The position numbers and the translations under genes are program-made. This document shows, piece after piece, positions 36,145 through 44,896 of a stretch of DNA of 58,177 nt. The DNA is taken from contig NZ_AJQE01000136.1 of assembly GCF_000261685.1 (NCBI RefSeq), forward strand, positions 1-58,177. Direction: 5' to 3'. The stretch's first letter is position 1; the number at the start of each line of letters is the position of its first letter. The stretch comes from Bradyrhizobium genomosp. I (2014) (lineage in GTDB: Bacteria; Pseudomonadota; Alphaproteobacteria; Rhizobiales; Xanthobacteraceae). The notes below the pieces were generated by a model, which worked only from the letters and a program-made list of their open reading frames with translations, did no database searches and was not told where the DNA came from.

Positions 36145-36867
36145 ATGGACATGAAAAAATATGCTGCCGAAGCCATCGGCACCTTCTGGCTCACATTCGC
36201 TGGCTGCGGAAGTGCAGTGATCGCTGCCGGCTTTCCCCAGGTCGGCATCGGCCTGGTCGGCGTCTCCCTCGCCTTCGGACTGAGCGTGGTGACCATGGCC
36301 TATGCGATCGGCCACATCTCGGGCTGCCATCTCAACCCGGCCGTCACGGTTGGTCTCGCGGCCGGTGGCCGCTTTCCGGCGGGTCAGGTCCTGCCTTACG
36401 TGATCGCCCAGGTGGCGGGGGCGATCGTTGCCGCGTCGCTCCTCTATGTCATCGCGAGCGGGGCACCGGGATTCGACGTCGGCAAGGGCTTTGCTTCCAA
36501 CGGCTATGACGCGCATTCGCCTGGCCAGTACAGCATGATCGTGTGCTTCCTCACCGAGGTGGTGATGACCATGATGTTCCTGTTCATCATCATGGGTGCC
36601 ACCCATGGCCGCGCGCCGGCGGGCTTCGCACCGCTCGCGATCGGGCTCGCGCTGGTGATGATCCATCTCGTCAGCATCCCCGTCACCAACACCTCGGTGA
36701 ACCCGGCGCGCAGCACGGGCCCGGCACTGTTCGTCGGCGGCTGGGCGCTGTCGCAGCTCTGGCTGTTCTGGGTTGCTCCGCTGATTGGCGGCGCGCTGGG
36801 CGGGGTGATCTATCGCTGGCTCAGCGAGGAGCCCACCGGCGTCGTCGCGGGCGTGAAGACGGCATGA
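36145..36867 (+). CDS. aqpZ: Aquaporin Z-type water channel
   Basis: The protein has 240 residues and six helices plus two half-helices. The NPA motifs are NPA at about 64-66 (HLNPAVT) and NPAR at about 186-189 ([11 protein letters not shown]). The Arg after the second NPA and the His in helix 5 (VMIHLVS) fit the narrow selectivity filter of water-specific channels rather than glycerol facilitators. It conducts water through the cytoplasmic membrane. The ATG has GGGG about eight bases upstream. It is divergent from rpsU with a 262-bp gap and convergent with purK. Confidence 0.95.
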   Translation: MDMKKYAAEAIGTFWLTFAGCGSAVIAAGFPQVGIGLVGVSLAFGLSVVTMAYAIGHISGCHLNPAVTVGLAAGGRFPAGQVLPYVIAQVAGAIVAASLLYVIASGAPGFDVGKGFASNGYDAHSPGQYSMIVCFLTEVVMTMMFLFIIMGATHGRAPAGFAPLAIGLALVMIHLVSIPVTNTSVNPARSTGPALFVGGWALSQLWLFWVAPLIGGALGGVIYRWLSEEPTGVVAGVKTA

Positions 36868-36904
36868 TCGCAAGGCGGGATCGCAGGTCGACGCTGCGGT
36901 CCCG

Positions 36905-38011
36905 CTACTTGCCTGTGGTGGGGTGTACCTGGGTGACGTGGCCCATCTTGCGGCCGGGGCGCGGCGTGCCCTTGCCGTAGATGTGCACGGTCGCGCCCGG
37001 CACGCTCAGCCAGTTTTCGTAGTCGTTGATCTCGTCGCCGATCAGGTTGGTCATGGTGACGATCTCGCCGTGGCGCAGGGGCTTGCCGAGCGGCCAGCCG
37101 GCGATGGCGCGGATGTGCTGCTCGAACTGCGAGACGGAGGCGCCATCGAGCGTCCAGTGTCCGGAATTGTGCACGCGCGGAGCGATCTCGTTGACCAGCA
37201 CCTTCGGTCCGGTGCCATTGGAGAGCACGAACATCTCGACAGCGAGCACGCCGACATAGTCGAGCGCGCCCGCGATCTTGCCGGCGATGCTGCGCGCCTC
37301 CTCGGCGAGCGCATCCGGGATCGGCGCGGGCGCGCGGGATATCTTCAGAATGTGATCGCGGTGCTCGTTCTCGGTGACGTCGAAGCATTCGACCTCGCCT
37401 GCGGCCGAGCGTGCGGCAATCACGGAGATCTCGCGCTCGAACGGCACAAAGGCCTCCAGGATCGCCGATTTGGTGGCGAGGCTGGTCCAAACCTTCGCGA
37501 TGTCATCGCCCTCGCGGATGATGGCCTGGCCCTTGCCGTCATAACCGAAGCGGCGGGTTTTCAGCACGGCCGGAAGCCCGATCCTGGCGATCGCCTCGCG
37601 CAGCGAGGAGACGGAGGTGACGTCGGCATAGGCTGCGGTGCCGATGCCGAGCCGCGTGACGAAATCCTTCTCGGCAAGCCGGTCCTGGGTGGTCTCGAGG
37701 ATCCTGCGGTTGGGCAGCACCGGGCGGCGGGCATCCAGCACCATCGCGGCCGCTGCAGGCACGTTCTCGAATTCGTAGGTGATGACGTCGACGTCGCTCG
37801 CGAACAGCTCGAGCGCTTCGACATCGGCATATTCGGCGCAGGTTGCGTTCAGCACAACGTCGAAGGCCGGCGAGTCCGGATCGGGCGAGAACACCTGGCA
37901 GCGCAGGCCGAGCCGGGCCGCAGCCATGGCCAGCATTCGGCCCAATTGTCCGCCGCCGAGGATTCCGATGGTGTCGCCGGGCTTCAGCTTCACGTGCCTG
38001 GTGTCGGTCAC
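36905..38011 (-). CDS. purK: 5-(carboxyamino)imidazole ribonucleotide synthase
   Basis: The protein has 368 residues, an ATP-grasp enzyme. It has the N-terminal [40 protein letters not shown] (ATP-binding Lys and Gly loop) and [15 protein letters not shown]. It carboxylates AIR with bicarbonate and ATP in de novo purine synthesis in the cytoplasm. The start is a GTG whose last bases overlap the purE stop (GTGA at 38008-38011), so translation is coupled and the order is purE then purK. Confidence 0.96.
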   Translation of the reverse strand: MTDTRHVKLKPGDTIGILGGGQLGRMLAMAAARLGLRCQVFSPDPDSPAFDVVLNATCAEYADVEALELFASDVDVITYEFENVPAAAAMVLDARRPVLPNRRILETTQDRLAEKDFVTRLGIGTAAYADVTSVSSLREAIARIGLPAVLKTRRFGYDGKGQAIIREGDDIAKVWTSLATKSAILEAFVPFEREISVIAARSAAGEVECFDVTENEHRDHILKISRAPAPIPDALAEEARSIAGKIAGALDYVGVLAVEMFVLSNGTGPKVLVNEIAPRVHNSGHWTLDGASVSQFEQHIRAIAGWPLGKPLRHGEIVTMTNLIGDEINDYENWLSVPGATVHIYGKGTPRPGRKMGHVTQVHPTTGK

Positions 38012-38496
38012 GCCTTGTCCTCCGGGCGCTCGGCGACCGCCTCAGTCTGCGCCTTGCGCCAGGCGGCGAGGCGATCGGACAAGGCCGGGTCGGACAATGC
38101 CAGCACGGCGGCTGCAAGCAGCGCGGCGTTGATCGCTCCGGCCTTGCCGATGGCGAGGGTGCCGACCGGAATGCCCGCTGGCATCTGGACGATCGAATAG
38201 AGCGAATCGACGCCCTTGAGCGTCTTGGATTCGACGGGAACGCCGAATACGGGGAGTTCCGTCAACGCCGCCGCCATGCCGGGCAGGTGTGCAGCGCCAC
38301 CGGCGCCGGCAATGATGACCTTGTAACCCGCAGCCTTGGCGCCCTTGGCGAAAGAAAACAGCCGGTCGGGGGTGCGGTGTGCCGAGACGACGCGGCTGTC
38401 GGCGGCAATTCCGAGCGCTTCGAGCGTGTCGGCGGCATGCCGCATCGTGTCCCAGTCCGACTGGCTTCCCATGATGATGGCGATCGGCGCGGTCAT
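38008..38496 (-). CDS. purE: N5-carboxyaminoimidazole ribonucleotide mutase
   Basis: The protein has 162 residues, class I PurE. It begins with [14 protein letters not shown] (phosphate loop), followed by [25 protein letters not shown] and [27 protein letters not shown]. It moves the carboxylate of N5-CAIR to give CAIR, the step after PurK. The ATG at 38496 gives the family's normal N-terminus; an extension to 38574 adds unrelated residues. It is upstream of and coupled to purK, and divergent from the GGDEF gene with 141 bp between. Confidence 0.96.
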   Translation of the reverse strand: MTAPIAIIMGSQSDWDTMRHAADTLEALGIAADSRVVSAHRTPDRLFSFAKGAKAAGYKVIIAGAGGAAHLPGMAAALTELPVFGVPVESKTLKGVDSLYSIVQMPAGIPVGTLAIGKAGAINAALLAAAVLALSDPALSDRLAAWRKAQTEAVAERPEDKA

Positions 38497-38637
38497 GACG
38501 TCAATTGTGTCCGGAAAAACAGAATGATGGGCCAGATTAACGGTTCCGGCCGGCGGCTCGCAAGGCGGTGGCAAGGAGAAGGGAATCCACTATCCTGTCT
38601 TGGTGAATCCCCGCAAGCCTTCATTGAGCAGGTGCCC

Positions 38638-39363
38638 ATGAAGAAACCAAGAAGGGCGAGTGCTGCGAAGGCCAAAACGGGCCGGAAGACCAGCACCGAC
38701 CGATCCAAAGCCGCCCTCAAGCGGCTGACCGGGCGTCCGGCGAGGCCGCCGCGGCGTGCCGCGTCGGGCGATGATGGAGCCAGGGACGTCAGGGCGACAA
38801 TCCGGGGCTTGCGGACCAAGCTCAGGGAGGCGCAGCGCCGGGTCGCGGAACTGGAAGCTGCGGCCGACACCGATTTCCTGCTCGCGATTCCCAACCGGCG
38901 CGGCTTCGAGCGCGAGCTCGCGCGCGCCATCGCCTATATGAAGCGCTACCGCGCCAGCGGGGCGCTGATCGTGCTCGACGTCGATCGGCTGAAGCCGATC
39001 AACGATTCATTCGGTCATGCCGCCGGCGACGAGGTGCTCAAGGCGATCGTCGCCACGCTGACGCGGCAGGTCCGCGCCTCTGACGTGGTTGGCCGGCTCG
39101 GCGGCGACGAATTCGCGCTGCTGCTCTGGAATCTCACCGAGACCGATGCCAAGGCGAAGGCCGCGGCTTTCGAGCAGGCGATCGACGAATTGTCCTTCGT
39201 CTTTCGCGGCCAACACGTGACCGCGGGCGCCTCCGCCGGCGTCGCGCTGCTGGGGGCGCAGTCCGACGCCGGCCGCGCCCTGGAGGAGGCGGATGCCGCC
39301 ATGTACGTGCGCAAGGCGTGTCGGCGGCACGAGCCGCGGATCAGGCTGATCGGCAGGGGCTGA
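38638..39363 (+). CDS. GGDEF diguanylate cyclase with basic N-terminus
   Basis: The protein has 241 residues. A Lys/Arg-rich N-terminal stretch and a short coiled coil (LRTKLREAQRRVAELEAAAD) precede a GGDEF domain (about 78-235). The domain shows PNRRGFEREL, DVDRLKPINDSFGHAAGD and the intact active-site GGDEF in RLGGDEFALLL. An inhibitory-site RxxD (RASD) lies five residues before it, so product feedback by c-di-GMP is expected. It should make c-di-GMP from GTP. No sensory domain or membrane helix is visible. The ATG at 38638 is preferred; a frame running back to 37843 overlaps purE/purK antisense and is rejected. Confidence 0.9.
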   Translation: MKKPRRASAAKAKTGRKTSTDRSKAALKRLTGRPARPPRRAASGDDGARDVRATIRGLRTKLREAQRRVAELEAAADTDFLLAIPNRRGFERELARAIAYMKRYRASGALIVLDVDRLKPINDSFGHAAGDEVLKAIVATLTRQVRASDVVGRLGGDEFALLLWNLTETDAKAKAAAFEQAIDELSFVFRGQHVTAGASAGVALLGAQSDAGRALEEADAAMYVRKACRRHEPRIRLIGRG

Positions 39364-39365
39364 AC

Positions 39366-39617
39366 TTACAGTGTCCCCAGATCTTCCGGCACGCTGCCGA
39401 ATTTACGCAGCAGCTTGGCGTCGCCGAATTCGCCGGTCATGGGATCGCCGCTGCGGCTGAACGCGACCGCGCCGATGTGGCCGGCACCGTGTGCCAATAT
39501 CTCGGCGCGTCGCAGCGCGGCGGCCGAGCTCTGGCATTCCTCGGCAGTGCCCGCGACCGGCGAGCCGTCGGCATCGATCAAGAAGGGCATTGCAACGTAA
39601 TAGGTCACATCCGACAT
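39366..39617 (-). CDS. Small conserved-looking protein, unknown function
   Basis: The protein has 83 residues. It starts MSDVTYYVAMPFL, has an Ala/Glu-rich middle (AEECQSSAAALRRAEILA) and a C-terminal FSRSGDPMTGEFGDAKLLRKFG segment. There is no signal peptide or membrane helix. The ATG at 39617 has GGAG upstream; a longer frame to 39746 overlaps the next gene out of frame. It lies 22 bp after the 72-residue protein in the same direction, so the two are probably cotranscribed. I do not recognise the family. Confidence 0.65.
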   Translation of the reverse strand: MSDVTYYVAMPFLIDADGSPVAGTAEECQSSAAALRRAEILAHGAGHIGAVAFSRSGDPMTGEFGDAKLLRKFGSVPEDLGTL

Positions 39618-39639
39618 GGCGTTGCTCCAAAGATGAAAC

Positions 39640-39858
39640 TCAGGCGGCGCTGGTTCCGCCCCGCATCCTGCCGAGCGAAGTTTCCGGAACACAGCCGGCG
39701 GAAATCGCCGCCTGCAATTCGTCCAACTCGGCTTCGAGATATTCATTGGCCATGATCAGCGCCTTGATCGTGCTGCGCAGATTGCCGTCGCACATCGCGA
39801 TCGCCTGATCACAGGCCTGTTCATAATGGCTGTTGTCGAGAAGGGGCGTTGCCGACAT
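39640..39858 (-). CDS. Small acidic protein, unknown function
   Basis: The protein has 72 residues. It begins MSATPLLDNSHYEQACDQAIAMCDGNLRSTIKALIMANEYLEAELDEL-like, that is, helical and acidic with two Cys residues, and ends in a short polar tail. The ATG has GAGGA about nine bases upstream. It belongs to a run of small leftward genes (40189 to 39366). It may be a regulatory or structural small protein of Rhizobiales; I recognise no named family. Confidence 0.65.
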   Translation of the reverse strand: MSATPLLDNSHYEQACDQAIAMCDGNLRSTIKALIMANEYLEAELDELQAAISAGCVPETSLGRMRGGTSAA

Positions 39859-39982
39859 CTGCGTTGTCCTCGTGTCGTGGGCTTGGTCTTCTGAGGAGTT
39901 GGGTTCTCTGGAATGTTCCTATTTTGTTCTTTTTGAGTCAAGCGATTCCTGCGGCTGAGCCGCAGCGAGGCCGGCTCGCGGA

Positions 39983-40189
39983 TCAGGCTATGATATCGGG
40001 GGTAATCTGGTCTTCGATGAACGCTATGCGGTCACGCAACAACAGCTTGCGCTTCTTCAGCCGCTGTAACCGCAATAGGTCGGGGGCTGGCGATTGATGC
40101 AATGCATCGATCGCTGCGTCGAGATCTCGGTGTTCCTGCTGCAACCGGGTGAGCTCGGCTTCGAGCTCACGCTCGTCTTCATTGGTCAT
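39983..40189 (-). CDS. DUF465 (YdcH-like) small coiled-coil protein
   Basis: The protein has 68 residues. It has the DUF465 pattern: an acidic first helix (NEDERELEAELTRLQQEHRDLDAAI), a short turn with PAPD, and a basic second helix with RLQRLKKRKLLLRDRIAFIE, forming a helical hairpin. The start at 40189 gives the standard family length. The family is widespread in proteobacteria; its function is unknown. It is divergent from a second DUF465 gene at 40519, with a 329-bp gap. Confidence 0.85.
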   Translation of the reverse strand: MTNEDERELEAELTRLQQEHRDLDAAIDALHQSPAPDLLRLQRLKKRKLLLRDRIAFIEDQITPDIIA

Positions 40190-40518
40190 GTCTGCGGTGG
40201 CCAAAAGCCGATAGGCGTGAGATCTGGGCTGTGGATGCCCTGTGGAAATTATCGTCCTTGCGCAGCGTGATCGCAAGCGATCTGCGACCCTCGCCCGCCG
40301 ATCTCCCGCAGCATATTTCTGCAGGTAGCTGCGGCGTTGCGCAGGCGCATTGATATCATGGATTTTTCCCGCGTGGTTCCCTTAGTCACGCTTCGTTGCA
40401 CATGAACTTTCAAAAATGACGCTGCGACGACGGATACCCATCGACAGGACGAATCGGTGATGTAGACTTGTTCGTCCGGATCGAATCCTGAGGTTCAACC
40501 CTACCGAGGAGGTTTCGA
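40190..40518. other. Intergenic region between two divergent DUF465 genes
   Basis: These 329 bp contain no supported gene. They hold an inverted repeat at 40447-40477 and the strong ribosome-binding site GAGGAGG before the right-hand DUF465 gene. Part of the stretch (about 40350-40470) is AT-richer than its surroundings. A small leftward open frame across 40382-40606 overlaps the DUF465 coding region and is not supported. Confidence 0.5.
40447..40477. promoter_or_regulatory. Inverted repeat upstream of a DUF465 gene
   Basis: GGACGAA (40447-40453) and TTCGTCC (40471-40477) form a perfect 7-bp inverted repeat with a 17-bp spacer, 41 bp before the start codon of the 59-residue DUF465 protein. 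It could be a regulator site or an mRNA leader hairpin. Confidence 0.4.
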
Positions 40519-40698
40519 ATGACAATTCAGGCACATCTTGTTGAATTGGAACGGAAGCACAAACTTCTCGAAAACGAATTGCACGAAGCTCTCGTGCACC
40601 TTTCAACAGACGACCTGCAAATTGTTGAATTGAAGCGCCGGAAGTTGATGGTCAAGGACCAGATCGAGCGTCTGAAGCAAGGCGATACGCTCCACTAG
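40519..40698 (+). CDS. DUF465 (YdcH-like) small protein, 59 residues
   Basis: Translation from the ATG at 40519 gives 59 residues. A first helix is MTIQAHLVELERKHKLLENEL-like, and the second, basic helix has LKRRKLMVKDQIERLK, the same DUF465 helical-hairpin pattern as the gene at 39983. The ribosome-binding site GAGGAGG is nearly ideal, so high expression is likely. It is divergent from its paralogue and convergent with the oxidoreductase gene at 40867. Its function is unknown. Confidence 0.85.
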   Translation: MTIQAHLVELERKHKLLENELHEALVHLSTDDLQIVELKRRKLMVKDQIERLKQGDTLH

Positions 40699-40866
40699 CA
40701 GCCCCCGTAATAGCGTAGAGTTGATCACATCCTTTCACGCAGGGATGAAAGCGTTCGTGCTCATCCCTGCCGCAAGGTCAAACCGCGCAAGATGCTCGCG
40801 CGGCGCCTGCCTTGTCTGGATGCGTTGTCTTGACGCCAGCCGGTATCCACTTCGCTCGAAAACGCT

Positions 40867-41970
40867 CTAGATGTCTGCGAGTTCGGCGACGTGGTCGGCG
40901 ATCGCGAGCGACGACGTCAGCCCCGGGGATTCGATACCGAACAGGTTGATCAAGCCTGCGACGCCGTGATCGCGCGGGCCCTGCATCAAAAAGTCCTGCG
41001 TGGCCACCGCCGGCGGCACGATCTTCGGGCGGATGCCCGAATAGCTCGGCATCAGCGCCCCGTCGGGCAGCGTCGGCCAGTACTTGCGGATCGCCGGATA
41101 GAAGCGCTCGGCGCGTGACGGATCGACCTCGTAGTTGATCGCCTCGATCCACTCGACGTCGGGCCCGAAGCGTGCCTGCCCTGCCATGTCCAGGGTCAGA
41201 TGTACTCCTAGCCCGCCGGGTTCGGGCACCGGATAGATCAGGTGCGAGAACGGCGCCTTGGCGTTGCAGCTGAAGTAGTTTCCCTTGGCGAGATAGGCCG
41301 GCGGAATCCGGTCCAGCGGCATGCCGTCGATGTTGCGCGCCACCGTCGTCGCCGACAGCCCGGCGGCGTTGACGAGGAGGCTGCATTGCAACGTCATCGG
41401 CGCCTCGCCGCCGGCCTCGACCTCGACGACGCCGGCCGTCGCCTTGGCGCGGATCAGCGGGGTGTGAAACGCGAAGGCCGCGCCGGCGTCCTCGGCCTCG
41501 CCGCGCAGCGAGAGCATGTAGGCGTGGCTGTCGATGATCCCGGTCGAGGGCGAGAGCAGCGCGGCATCGCAGGCGAGCGCCGGCTCCAGCGCGCGTGCCG
41601 CCTCGCCCGTGAGCAGCTGCATGTCGAGCACGCCATTGGCCTCGGCGTGCGCCTTGATCAATTGCAGCTTCTCGGTTTCCTTCGCATTGGTCGCGACGAT
41701 CAGCTTGCCGCAATTCTTGTGGGGGATGCCGCGCTCGGCGCAATAGCGGTAGAGCGCGTGCTTGCCGCTGACGCACATGCGCGCCATCCAGCTCCCGGCG
41801 CGGTAGTAGATGCCGGCATGGATCACCTCGCTGTTGCGCGAGGAAGTAATGGTGCCGATGGCCTCGGCTTCCTCGAGCACGATGACCTCGCGCCCGGCCT
41901 GGGCGAGCTTCCGGGCCACCGCGAGCCCGACCACGCCGGCTCCGATGACGATGCAATCGACCTTATCCAT
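40867..41970 (-). CDS. lhgO: FAD-dependent oxidoreductase, L-2-hydroxyglutarate oxidase-like
   Basis: The protein has 367 residues, a DAO-type flavoprotein. It shows the Rossmann motif [40 protein letters not shown] (characteristic of LhgO/L2HGDH), [20 protein letters not shown] and a C-terminal [16 protein letters not shown]. Members oxidise L-2-hydroxyglutarate to 2-oxoglutarate with electrons passing to the quinone pool. The substrate assignment rests on motifs, so close relatives in the family are possible. The ATG at 41970 puts the FAD motif at residue 8. It is divergent from the GGDEF-EAL gene. Confidence 0.88.
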   Translation of the reverse strand: MDKVDCIVIGAGVVGLAVARKLAQAGREVIVLEEAEAIGTITSSRNSEVIHAGIYYRAGSWMARMCVSGKHALYRYCAERGIPHKNCGKLIVATNAKETEKLQLIKAHAEANGVLDMQLLTGEAARALEPALACDAALLSPSTGIIDSHAYMLSLRGEAEDAGAAFAFHTPLIRAKATAGVVEVEAGGEAPMTLQCSLLVNAAGLSATTVARNIDGMPLDRIPPAYLAKGNYFSCNAKAPFSHLIYPVPEPGGLGVHLTLDMAGQARFGPDVEWIEAINYEVDPSRAERFYPAIRKYWPTLPDGALMPSYSGIRPKIVPPAVATQDFLMQGPRDHGVAGLINLFGIESPGLTSSLAIADHVAELADI

Positions 41971-42172
41971 GGTGGTGCAGGATGTCCGCCGGAAGCGCCG
42001 GTGGCAATGGACCCGGGAACGAGGGCGCGGGATCGTTTTCCGTTAAGGAAGCATTTATCATGTCAGGGCAATTGCCGTATTTGGCGTCACATTTTTCTGT
42101 TGCGCGTACAGGCGTTTACCCGATCCAAACCCGCGAGGCCAGACAATCCGACGTTGAAATCGCGGGTGGCTG

Positions 42173-44860
42173 ATGGCTGAGAAGAACTGGCAACTGGGCA
42201 GCACGCTTCCGATTGCTGTGCAGGCCGTTCTGTGCCTGGCCGGTGCGGTCACGCCTGCGGGTGCCCTTGCGGTATCAGACGGCTTCACCGCTCCGGGCGA
42301 CCTCGACAAGCTCGCTCCCAACGCGGTCTGGGAAGCCCTGATCGCGGGCATCGTCGTGTGCTCGTTCCTTGCCGCTGTCGCGTTGTGGATTCATTCCTCG
42401 CTGCGCCAGTCCAGGCGTTTGCAGCTGCGGCGCAACGCCTTCATCTCCTCCGCCATGAACAATCTCAACCAGGGCGTGGTGATGACGGATGCCCAGCGCC
42501 GCGTCATCTTCTGCAACGATCGCTATCTCGATATCTACGGCCTGACACGGTCGCATATCCGGGCCAAGATGAGCGGCCGCGAGCTGCTCGAGCTGCGACG
42601 TCGGCGCGGGGTGCTCGGCGGCGCGTCCGTTGACGAGTTCTACGAGAGCGCGGCAAGCCCCAACGGCCTGATCACCGAACTGCCGGACGGACGGGCCATT
42701 CTGGTGAAATTCTTCGTGCTGCCGAACGGCGGCTCAGTGGCGACGCATCTCGACGTCAGCGAGCAGCGCAAGCTGTCGCGGCAGCTTGCCTCCACCAAGC
42801 AATTCCTGGAATCGGTGCTCGACCATGTGCCGGCCTGCGTGGCGGCCAAGAACATCGAGGACGGCCGCTACATCTTCGCGAACAGCGCCTACGAGCGGTT
42901 CTGGGAATTGTCGCGGGACTTCGCCGTCGGCAGGAATGCGCGGGAGCTGTTTGCGCCGCGCTCGGCGGCCAGCATCGAGGCGGCCGACCGGGCGGCGCTC
43001 GATGCGCCGGATGGCCAGTACCGCAATGAGTTCGAGGTCGACCGCGCCGGTGCGCGGCGCATGGTCGCCTCGATCCGGATCGTGGTCCGCAACGAGAGCA
43101 ACAAGCCCGAATTTCTGCTCATCGTGTTCGAGGACATCACCGATCGCCGCTCGTTGTCGCAGGAGCTGGAGAGCACCAAGAAGTTCCTCGAGCTCGTGGT
43201 CGACAACATCCCGGTGGCGCTGATCGTGGAACAGGTCAAGGACGGCCGCTATCTGCTCGCCAACCGCAGCGCGGAGACGATCCTCAACCGCAGGCGTGAG
43301 GAAGCCACCGGCCTGACCGCTTCCGACATCTTCAACGCCAAGGAAGCCAAGCTGATCATCGCGCGCGATGAGGCCGCGATCAAGAAGCGCGGGATGATCA
43401 CCGAGGAGCATCCGATCTCCACCAAGGACGGCCTGCGGCTGTTCCTCACCCGCCGCGCCACAGTGCTCAACGATGCCGGCGAGCCGCAATATCTGATCAA
43501 GACCCACGAGGACGTCACCGACCGTCGGCAGACCGAGTCGCGCATGGCGCATATGGCCTATCACGACGGCCTCACCGATCTGCCGAACCGCGCCGCCTTC
43601 CTGCAGGCGCTGACCCAGATGATCGAGGCCTGCGAAGGAACCCGCGAGGAGTTCGCGGTGCTCTGCGTCGACCTCGACGGGCTCAAGGAGGTCAACGACG
43701 TCTTCGGCCATGCGCTCGGCGACAAGCTCCTGATCGAGGTGGCCCATCGGCTCCAGGACTCCGCGCGTGGCGGCGTGGTGGCGCGCCTGTCCGGCGACGA
43801 GTTCGGTCTTATCATCGACGGCAAGCAGCCGGACGCGGGCCTTGCGCTGGCGCAGCAGCTGGGCGAGGCCGTCGCTAAGGAGTTCCAGATCGACGGCCGG
43901 TCGGTGCGCGCCGGCGCTACCACCGGCATAGCGATCTTCCCGCACAATGGCACTGATGGCGCCTCGCTGCTCGCCAATGCCGGTGCGGCGCTGTTCCGCG
44001 CCAAGCAGAAGTCGCGCGGCACGATCAGCCTCTACCAGCCGGAGATGGACCAGCAGATCCGCGATCGTCGCGTGCTGCATCAGGATCTCTCGATGGCGGT
44101 CAAGAACGGCGAGCTCTCGCTCGCCTTCCAGCCGCAGGGGGCCGCGGGTCACAGCGTCGCCGAGAGCGAGATCATCGGATTCGAGGCGCTGGCGCGCTGG
44201 CAGCATCCGGTGCGTGGCCAGGTCTCGCCCGCCGAATTCATCCCGATCGCCGAGGAGAGCGGCCTCATCGTCGAGATGGGCGAGTGGATCCTGCGCGAGG
44301 CCTGCCGCGAGGCGGCATCCTGGCCCAAGCCGCTCCAGGTCGCGGTCAATCTGTCGCCGGCGCAGTTCATGCATGGTGACGTGGTTGGCCTCGTCCATTC
44401 GATCCTGATCGAGACGGGCCTTGCCCCGGGCCGGCTCGAGCTCGAAATCACCGAGGGCGTGCTGATCGAGGATTTCGATCGCGGCCTCGCACTGCTGCGC
44501 CGCCTGAAGGCGCTCGGTGTCCGCATCTCCATGGATGATTTCGGCAGCGGCTACTCCTCGCTGAGCTATCTCCAGGCATTCCCGTTCGACAAGATCAAGA
44601 TCGACCGCGCCTTCATCATCAATCTCGGCCGCAACCCGCAATCCGCGGCGATCGTGCGCGCGGTGATCGATCTCGGCCACGGGCTCGAAATGTCGATCAT
44701 CGCCGAGGGTGTCGAGACCGTCGACCAGCTCGTCTTCCTCGCCAAGGAGGGCTGTGACGGCGTGCAGGGCTATCTGCTCGGCAAGCCGCTGCCGATCGGG
44801 AGATATGCCGGCCTCGTCGGCCGCACAGAGACCATGGAGCTTGCGCTCAAGACCGGCTAG
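42173..44860 (+). CDS. Membrane-bound PAS-GGDEF-EAL protein (probable c-di-GMP phosphodiesterase)
   Basis: The protein has 895 residues. Two N-terminal helices (about 12-30 and 48-70) are followed by three PAS-like domains (about 85-445), a GGDEF-like domain (about 455-615) and an EAL domain (about 630-885). The GGDEF signature reads SGDEF at about 540, a change at the first Gly. The EAL domain is intact with FEALARWQHP, ELEITEGVL and DDFGSGYSSLSYL. So c-di-GMP hydrolysis is expected; synthesis may be lost or weak. The PAS domains should sense a cytoplasmic signal or ligand. It starts 202 bp from the divergent lhgO gene, with glpD 36 bp downstream. Confidence 0.93.
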   Translation: MAEKNWQLGSTLPIAVQAVLCLAGAVTPAGALAVSDGFTAPGDLDKLAPNAVWEALIAGIVVCSFLAAVALWIHSSLRQSRRLQLRRNAFISSAMNNLNQGVVMTDAQRRVIFCNDRYLDIYGLTRSHIRAKMSGRELLELRRRRGVLGGASVDEFYESAASPNGLITELPDGRAILVKFFVLPNGGSVATHLDVSEQRKLSRQLASTKQFLESVLDHVPACVAAKNIEDGRYIFANSAYERFWELSRDFAVGRNARELFAPRSAASIEAADRAALDAPDGQYRNEFEVDRAGARRMVASIRIVVRNESNKPEFLLIVFEDITDRRSLSQELESTKKFLELVVDNIPVALIVEQVKDGRYLLANRSAETILNRRREEATGLTASDIFNAKEAKLIIARDEAAIKKRGMITEEHPISTKDGLRLFLTRRATVLNDAGEPQYLIKTHEDVTDRRQTESRMAHMAYHDGLTDLPNRAAFLQALTQMIEACEGTREEFAVLCVDLDGLKEVNDVFGHALGDKLLIEVAHRLQDSARGGVVARLSGDEFGLIIDGKQPDAGLALAQQLGEAVAKEFQIDGRSVRAGATTGIAIFPHNGTDGASLLANAGAALFRAKQKSRGTISLYQPEMDQQIRDRRVLHQDLSMAVKNGELSLAFQPQGAAGHSVAESEIIGFEALARWQHPVRGQVSPAEFIPIAEESGLIVEMGEWILREACREAASWPKPLQVAVNLSPAQFMHGDVVGLVHSILIETGLAPGRLELEITEGVLIEDFDRGLALLRRLKALGVRISMDDFGSGYSSLSYLQAFPFDKIKIDRAFIINLGRNPQSAAIVRAVIDLGHGLEMSIIAEGVETVDQLVFLAKEGCDGVQGYLLGKPLPIGRYAGLVGRTETMELALKTG

Positions 44861-44896
44861 AGATGATGGGGCACATCGCTCCCATTCGACAGCCTC

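Noticed and set aside
37843..38637. Upstream extension of the GGDEF frame into the purE/purK region
   Set aside because: The extension lies antisense to purE and purK and is Arg-rich without structure. The ATG at 38638 starts a sensible basic N-terminus.
40478..40500. A sequence resembling a tRNA T-arm (GATCGAATCC... GGTTCAACC)
   Set aside because: No acceptor stem, anticodon arm or CCA-side pairing can be drawn around it.
40382..40606. A 74-codon minus-strand frame over the DUF465 control region
   Set aside because: It overlaps the well-supported 59-residue DUF465 gene antisense and has no family resemblance.
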